A stretch of 64,000 nt of DNA from Oligoflexia bacterium. Its GTDB lineage: Bacteria > Bdellovibrionota_G > JANQFH01. Both the position numbers and the translations under genes were made by a program. A model generated the notes under the pieces. That model was not told the DNA's origin. It did not search any database and saw only the letters and a list, made by a program, of their open reading frames with translations. The stretch is from NCBI GenBank assembly GCA_028277945.1, contig JANQFH010000024.1, forward strand, positions 116,711 through 180,710. Direction: 5' to 3'. Shown in pieces: positions 59,003 through 64,000 of the stretch (positions are counted from its first letter, which is position 1; each line of letters starts with the position of its first letter).

Positions 59003-60997
59003 ATGGCAACCTTTAAGCTGCGCGCACCCTTTGTGCCTACGGGTGATCAGCCTGAGGCGCTCAAGCAGCTCATTGCTGGCGTTAAGGCAGGCCTCCCAGC
59101 ACAGGTACTCTTAGGAGTAACTGGGTCGGGCAAGACCTTCACCATGGCCAATGTCATTGCCGCGATCAACCGGCCAACACTGGTGTTGGCACCGAATAAG
59201 ACTCTGGCAGCACAGCTGTTTAGCGAGTTTAAAGAGCTCTTTCCGGAAAACGCTGTGGAGTACTTTGTCTCTTACTACGACTACTACCAACCTGAGGCTT
59301 ACGTTCCTACTACGGATACCTTTATTGAAAAAGACGCCAGCATCAACGAAGAGATTGATAAGCTAAGACACTCGGCAACCCGATCCCTGTTAGAGCGCAA
59401 CGATGTCATCATTGTTGCTAGCGTCTCTTGTATTTACGGTCTTGGCTCGCCAGAGGTCTATCACAACATGTTGGTGGCGCTAAAACCCGGAGACGAGGTC
59501 GATCGCGATAAGGTGCTCAAGAAGCTTGTTGAAATTCAGTACAAGCGCAATGACTACGATTTTTTCCGCGGTACCTTTCGTGTGCGTGGCGATGTGGTTG
59601 AGGTCTTTCCCGCTTACGAAGAAGATCGCGCAATTCGCATTGAGTTTTTTGGTGACGTAGTTGAAGCCATTAAGGTTATCGATCCTCTACGTGGTACGGT
59701 CATCGAAGAGCTGGAAAAGGTCGCCATCTATCCCTGCAGCCACTACGTCACGCCAAAGAAAACGCTTCTGCGTGCTATGGATAAGATCAAAACCGAATTA
59801 AAGGAACGCCTGCCCCAGCTTCACGAGCTGGGTAAGCTCATTGAGGAGCAGCGTCTTGAGCAACGCACCAAGTATGATTTGGAGATGATGGAAGCGCTCG
59901 GCTACTGTAGCGGCATTGAAAACTACTCGCGCCATCTGGATGGACGCAAGGCAGGTGAGGCATCTCCCACCCTGATCGATTACTTTCCGGATCCCTGGCT
60001 GCTCTTCATTGATGAGAGCCACATAGCCGTGCCGCAGCTGCGTGGTATGTATGAGGGAGACCGCTCGCGCAAATTAACCCTGGTCGAGTTTGGTTTTCGT
60101 CTGCCATCGGCTTTGGATAACCGGCCGCTAAACTTTCAGGAGTTCAATGAGCGTATCAAACAGGTAGTCTACGTTTCCGCAACGCCAACAGCCTATGAAG
60201 TGCAACATGCTCAGGGTAGAGTCGTGGAACAGATTATCCGTCCGACCGGTCTGCTGGATCCGAGGATCGAGATACGGCCGACAGAAAATCAAGTTGATGA
60301 TCTGCAAAACGAAATCCAAAAGGTCACCCAGCAGGGCGGACGCGTCTTGGTGACCACGCTCACCAAACGCATGGCGGAAGATCTCACCACCTTCTACCGC
60401 GAGGCAGGGTTGCAGGTGCGCTACTTGCACGCGGATATTGCCACGCTCGAGCGCAGCGAGATCATCCGCGATCTTCGCCGCGGCGTTTTTGATGTGCTCA
60501 TTGGCATCAACCTTCTACGCGAGGGGCTCGATCTTCCCGAAGTGGCCCTGGTAGCCATCCTCGATGCCGACAAAGAGGGCTTTCTGCGCTCGGCCCGCTC
60601 TCTCATCCAAACCTTTGGCCGGGCAGCACGCAACCTCGAAGGTCGTGTTATCCTCTACGGCGATAGCGTCACCGACAGTATGCGCGAAGCCATCACAGAG
60701 ACAGAACGACGTCGCAAGATTCAAGACGCTTACAACCGTAAACACAACATCACACCAAAGGGAATTGTTAAGGATGTGGCGGATCCGATTGTCGCCATGT
60801 GTGAGATGGACTATACCGAGCTGCCTGATAAAGCAGAGAGCACGCTCAAGCGTTTCCGTAATCCGCAAGACCTGGCAAAGCATCTCAAAAAGTTAAAGTC
60901 ACAGATGTTGCAAGCAGCGCGACAGCTCGAGTTTGAAGAGGCAGCCCGTATCAAAAGTGAAATTGAAAAGCTCAGCGATGAGTTCCTTATGCGCTAA
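59003..60997 (+). CDS. uvrB: Excinuclease ABC subunit B
   Basis: 664 residues from ATG 59003, giving [20 protein letters not shown] as in the family; ATG 58946 would add 19 unusual residues. Helicase-type motifs: Walker [14 protein letters not shown] (38-50), the beta hairpin [16 protein letters not shown] and [20 protein letters not shown]. The C-terminal UVR motif ([20 protein letters not shown]) contacts UvrC. UvrB verifies DNA damage in nucleotide excision repair. uvrC follows after 14 bases. Confidence 0.97.
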   Translation: MATFKLRAPFVPTGDQPEALKQLIAGVKAGLPAQVLLGVTGSGKTFTMANVIAAINRPTLVLAPNKTLAAQLFSEFKELFPENAVEYFVSYYDYYQPEAYVPTTDTFIEKDASINEEIDKLRHSATRSLLERNDVIIVASVSCIYGLGSPEVYHNMLVALKPGDEVDRDKVLKKLVEIQYKRNDYDFFRGTFRVRGDVVEVFPAYEEDRAIRIEFFGDVVEAIKVIDPLRGTVIEELEKVAIYPCSHYVTPKKTLLRAMDKIKTELKERLPQLHELGKLIEEQRLEQRTKYDLEMMEALGYCSGIENYSRHLDGRKAGEASPTLIDYFPDPWLLFIDESHIAVPQLRGMYEGDRSRKLTLVEFGFRLPSALDNRPLNFQEFNERIKQVVYVSATPTAYEVQHAQGRVVEQIIRPTGLLDPRIEIRPTENQVDDLQNEIQKVTQQGGRVLVTTLTKRMAEDLTTFYREAGLQVRYLHADIATLERSEIIRDLRRGVFDVLIGINLLREGLDLPEVALVAILDADKEGFLRSARSLIQTFGRAARNLEGRVILYGDSVTDSMREAITETERRRKIQDAYNRKHNITPKGIVKDVADPIVAMCEMDYTELPDKAESTLKRFRNPQDLAKHLKKLKSQMLQAARQLEFEEAARIKSEIEKLSDEFLMR

Positions 60998-61011
60998 ACA
61001 GGTCGGCCTCC

Positions 61012-62844
61012 ATGCCAAATTTTTTAGATGAAAAGATAGCCCAAGCGCCGCAACAGCCCGGTGTTTACTTGATGCTGAATGCCGCCGGCAAGGTGCTCTA
61101 CGTGGGTAAGGCGAAAAACCTGCACAAACGGGTGGCCTCCTACTTTCGTCGCAGTAGCGACCGACGAGCTCTGACCCAGCTACTGGTCGAGAGGGTGCGG
61201 GATATTGACTATATGGTGACGGCTACCGAGGCAGAAGCGCTACTTTTAGAGAACACCCTGATCAAAAAGGAAAAGCCCAAGTACAACGTTGAGCTCAAGG
61301 ACAGCAAGGACTATGTCTCCCTTGGCATCTCCATCCAACATGAGTTTCCCCGTCTTACCGTGGTGCGCCGGCCAAAAAAGGATGGCGCGCTCTACTTTGG
61401 TCCCTATGCCTCGGCATGGGCCACCAAGAAGATGGCGCGCTACCTCTACCGTCTCTTTCCCATACGCAGCTGTAGTGATCATGTGTTTAACAACCGCAGC
61501 CGCCCTTGCCTTCTCTATCAGATTAAACTCTGCAGCGCACCCTGTGTGGGTAAGATTAGTAAGAGAGATCACGATGTGCTGGTCGATCAGATCCGCCTCT
61601 TTCTTAAGGGTCATACGGCTCCGCTGCTAAAGCAGCTACGCCAAGATATGCAAACGGCCTCTGAGGCGACGCACTATGAGAAGGCAGCCAGCCTGCGCGA
61701 TCGTATCCGCGCTATCCAGTCCTCCATGCAACAGCAGCACGTGGTCTTCCATGACATGCGTGATATGGATGTGGTCGGTTATGCCAAAGAGGATAGCACC
61801 ATGGCTGTGGTGATTTTGACCATCCGTGAAGGTAAGATCATCGGCAATCGTCAAGTGCTCTGCTCAATCGTCGATACGCAGCACATCCATGCAACCCTAG
61901 AGACCATTCTCTCGCAGCACTATCTTGGCGCGCCCAGCTTTGTGCCGCCGAAGATTCTCCTGCCTTTGGTGTTAGAAGGCCGCGCCGCCTTGGCAGCAGC
62001 GTGCCGGGAGAAAGTCACACACGCAGTGCAACTCCTCTGTCCGCGTCGCGGTGAGAAGCAGAGGCTGGTTAAGATGGCCAATGCCAACGCCAAGCTCTAT
62101 TTGCAGCAGATGCTCTCCACCTCGGCACAGCGCAGCCGACTTATGCAGCAAATGCGCACGAAATTTGGTTTGAGTGCAGATCCCGTTAAGATCGAAGCCT
62201 ACGATATCTCCAACGTTCAAGGTAGCGATGCCGTTGGCAGTCAGGTTACCTTTATTATGGGCGAGCCAGCCAAAGAGCTCTACCGCAAATACCGCATCCG
62301 TTCCATTAAAGGTGCCAACGACTTTGCCATGTTTAAAGAGGTGCTTGGCCGTCGGTTTCAAGGTGCCGATGCAAAAGAACATCCCGGCCTCATACTTATC
62401 GACGGTGGTAAAGGCCAGCTCAATGCTGCCTGTGAAGTCATGCAAGAGCTTAAACGGGCTAGCATCCCCATTGCGGCGATTGCCAAGATACCGAGCGATG
62501 CGGCAACCAAGGGAATCACCACCGATCGCATCTTCGTACCGGGACGCAAAAATCCCCTCGCACTGCAGGCAGACAGCTCAGTGTTACGACTCTTGCAGCG
62601 CCTGCGCGATGAAGCGCACCGTTTTGCCCTTGCCTACCATCACAAGCGGCGCAAGCTGAGCACTATCAAATCGCAATTGCAGACGATCCCTGGTGTTGGA
62701 CCGGTTCGCCTCAAGCAATTACTCAAACACTTTGGTTCGGTAGCGCGGACTAGGGAGGCGTCGCTGCGAGAGCTCAAAGCGCTGCCCTTTTTGAATGACA
62801 AGCTTGCGCAAACAGTATTCGACCATCTGCATAAGCAGCGATGA
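61012..62844 (+). CDS. uvrC: Excinuclease ABC subunit C
   Basis: 610 residues: GIY-YIG nuclease (PGVYLMLNAAGKVLYVGKAK), a Cys cluster CLLYQIKLCSAPCVGKI, the UVR motif SEATHYEKAASLRDRIRAIQ near residue 215, the RNase H-like domain with EAYDISNVQGSDAVGS and LILIDGGKGQL, and a C-terminal helix-hairpin-helix (IPGVGPVRLKQLLKHFGS). It cuts on both sides of a lesion. The stop overlaps the comEC start by four bases. Confidence 0.97.
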   Translation: MPNFLDEKIAQAPQQPGVYLMLNAAGKVLYVGKAKNLHKRVASYFRRSSDRRALTQLLVERVRDIDYMVTATEAEALLLENTLIKKEKPKYNVELKDSKDYVSLGISIQHEFPRLTVVRRPKKDGALYFGPYASAWATKKMARYLYRLFPIRSCSDHVFNNRSRPCLLYQIKLCSAPCVGKISKRDHDVLVDQIRLFLKGHTAPLLKQLRQDMQTASEATHYEKAASLRDRIRAIQSSMQQQHVVFHDMRDMDVVGYAKEDSTMAVVILTIREGKIIGNRQVLCSIVDTQHIHATLETILSQHYLGAPSFVPPKILLPLVLEGRAALAAACREKVTHAVQLLCPRRGEKQRLVKMANANAKLYLQQMLSTSAQRSRLMQQMRTKFGLSADPVKIEAYDISNVQGSDAVGSQVTFIMGEPAKELYRKYRIRSIKGANDFAMFKEVLGRRFQGADAKEHPGLILIDGGKGQLNAACEVMQELKRASIPIAAIAKIPSDAATKGITTDRIFVPGRKNPLALQADSSVLRLLQRLRDEAHRFALAYHHKRRKLSTIKSQLQTIPGVGPVRLKQLLKHFGSVARTREASLRELKALPFLNDKLAQTVFDHLHKQR

Positions 62845-64000
62845 AATCTCCCATCTTACTATTGCTTGGGGTTGTGGTAACTACCCTCTCGGTTGCCTTT
62901 CATCTTGGTTGGGCACCGACGAGTGCGTTCACTGCGTTGTGGATCTGTGGTTTTTTTCTCCTAATTGGTTTTCTCTGGCGTCGTCGCAACGGGCTCGTAT
63001 TCTTTTTTATAGCTCTTGCCATCTCCACCTTGCTTCTCTATGAGATGCGCCTGCGTATGGAGAGCAACAGCGCCCTACCTGGTATTGCCAGCAGCAGCCA
63101 ACGCTGGCAGGGACGCGTGGTGGGTCGTCTGTTGCGCATGGACTCCAAGAGAGTGTTGTTGCATACTCGTTATCTCCAACAAGACGATGCCACCGATCCC
63201 AGCAGCTACTTACAAGTAGACAAACAACTGCTGCTCTACCAACCACGGTATGGTGGACAAACGCTAAAGCGCGAGTGGCTTGGCAGAGATCTTCTCTGTT
63301 CGGTCACGTTAAGGCGAGCCGAACGTCGGCGGGTTCCCGGTGGTGTCGATTGGACGCTCTATCGCTTTGCCACCGTCCATGATGCTACAGGGGTGGTGAA
63401 GCAGTGTGAACCGCTTGCGCTAGCATCTGGAGACCAGACCACGTCGTGGTCGCAAACTTTCTACCAGCGCGCCACCGCCCTGTTAGCAAAGGTGGGCACA
63501 GCTCAAAGCCGCGCTGTGCTGCAAGCCATGCTTTTAGGAGATAAGGGATCTCTGAGTGAGGCGGTAAAACAGAACTATCGTCGCAGCGGTCTCTATCATC
63601 TCTTGGTTGTTAGCGGTCTGCACTTAGGCCTGTTAGGATTTTTTGTCTATGGAGTGGTTGTAGTTCTCTTATCGATCTTTCCAACGATACTATTGCATAT
63701 GAACCGTCGCCTTGTTGCAACAGCCGCCGCCTTTTTAATGATGGCGCTCTACCTCGCTGTTGTTGGTGTGCAGCCGGCACTGTTGCGCGCCTTCTTGCTC
63801 GCCACACTCTGTGCTTTGGCGTTGTTTTTAAACAGGCCCTTTACACCGCTGCATGCGCTCTATCTAGCTGCCGTGGTGTTGCTTGTCTTTGAGCCTTTCT
63901 TGCTCTTCTCGGTTTCGTTTCAACTGACCATGGCAGCAACCTTTGGCATCCTCTACGGCTTGCAGGGCAGAGGCAAGCTTATGCTGGGTAAACTCAAGCA
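62841..64000 (+). CDS. comEC: ComEC/Rec2 DNA-uptake channel, N-terminal part (cut by window edge)
   Basis: About 386 codons from ATG 62841 (ATGA overlap with uvrC), running off the window. Three N-terminal membrane segments (to about residue 65) precede a periplasmic OB-like region (about 85-220) and the competence domain with SGLYHLLVVSGLHLGLLGFF near residue 253, the diagnostic motif of ComEC. More membrane segments follow. ComEC moves single-stranded DNA across the inner membrane in natural transformation. The C-terminal MBL-like domain, if any, is beyond the edge. Confidence 0.93.
   Translation, partial: MKSPILLLLGVVVTTLSVAFHLGWAPTSAFTALWICGFFLLIGFLWRRRNGLVFFFIALAISTLLLYEMRLRMESNSALPGIASSSQRWQGRVVGRLLRMDSKRVLLHTRYLQQDDATDPSSYLQVDKQLLLYQPRYGGQTLKREWLGRDLLCSVTLRRAERRRVPGGVDWTLYRFATVHDATGVVKQCEPLALASGDQTTSWSQTFYQRATALLAKVGTAQSRAVLQAMLLGDKGSLSEAVKQNYRRSGLYHLLVVSGLHLGLLGFFVYGVVVVLLSIFPTILLHMNRRLVATAAAFLMMALYLAVVGVQPALLRAFLLATLCALALFLNRPFTPLHALYLAAVVLLVFEPFLLFSVSFQLTMAATFGILYGLQGRGKLMLGKLK

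Noticed and set aside
1-64000. CRISPR arrays, rRNA operons, prophage or intact IS elements
   Set aside because: Searched for regularly spaced repeats, rRNA-like blocks, integrase, transposase and phage structural motifs; none seen.

Overview
The window is a gene-dense stretch of chromosome from a Gram-negative bacterium of roughly 50% G+C. The Gram-negative call rests on the lipoprotein Pal with a CpoB-like partner, a BamB-like lipoprotein, several beta-barrel proteins ending in an aromatic residue, and a lipoprotein cyclophilin. The order spoVG, tRNA-Gln, prs, (insert), rplY, pth, together with a K+-dependent membrane pyrophosphatase, a PhaR-type regulator and a Rho-independent gene style, fits the old 'Deltaproteobacteria' assemblage (Myxococcota, Bdellovibrionota, SAR324 and relatives). 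I cannot place it more precisely from sequence alone. No rRNA, CRISPR array, prophage or intact insertion sequence was seen.

Layout. 1-7.9 kb: the 3' end of an EF-G gene, a HEAT-like hypothetical gene, then an overlapping envelope operon (TPR membrane protein, beta-barrel, BamB-like lipoprotein, DUF2723 membrane protein, PgeF). 8-15 kb: ihfA, a Tam41-like nucleotidyltransferase, phaR, an MFS carrier, an accessory DUF4143 ATPase, a nucleotide-sugar dehydrogenase and a 2-Cys peroxiredoxin. 14.9-20.7 kb: fabD, pal, a cpoB-like gene, tsaD, rsmA, an MBL hydrolase and a TerB-like gene. 20.7-25.8 kb is accessory: a HEPN/MNT toxin-antitoxin pair that appears to have landed in a sugar-kinase gene, a Cys-rich outer-membrane-type protein, a Rieske fusion protein and a GT-B-like protein. 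25.9-35.5 kb: der, era, a TPM/TPR protein, lemA, a DUF2089 regulator and the cell-shape set rodA, mrdA, mreD, mreC, all on the minus strand. 35.6-38 kb: ispE, spoVG, tRNA-Gln, prs.

38.0-48.3 kb is the most unusual part. About 10.3 kb separates prs from rplY, genes that are often close neighbours. It holds a BrnT/BrnA pair bracketed by a duplicated 3' end of prs, a small secreted coiled-coil protein, a secreted HEAT-repeat protein, and one giant exported protein of 2411 residues. The giant protein is modular: signal peptide, long N-terminal region, Ser/Thr/Pro-rich linker, an unassigned domain, a zincin-like HEIGHW domain, an internal SEC-C motif and a long helical C-terminus. A nearly identical 39-residue segment occurs twice in it, at what look like module boundaries. 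This resembles a polymorphic-effector gene in which C-terminal cassettes were stacked by recombination.

48.3-64 kb returns to core genes: rplY, pth, hppA, rpsF-rpsR-rplI, dnaB, rarA, a lipoprotein cyclophilin, an orphan peptide-type solute-binding protein, uvrB, uvrC and the start of comEC. Small dispersed repeats recur: a perfect 54-bp palindrome inside the signal-peptide codons of the BamB-like gene, a decayed half copy after hppA, and a 148-bp MITE-like element between rplY and pth that supplies the pth ribosome-binding site.
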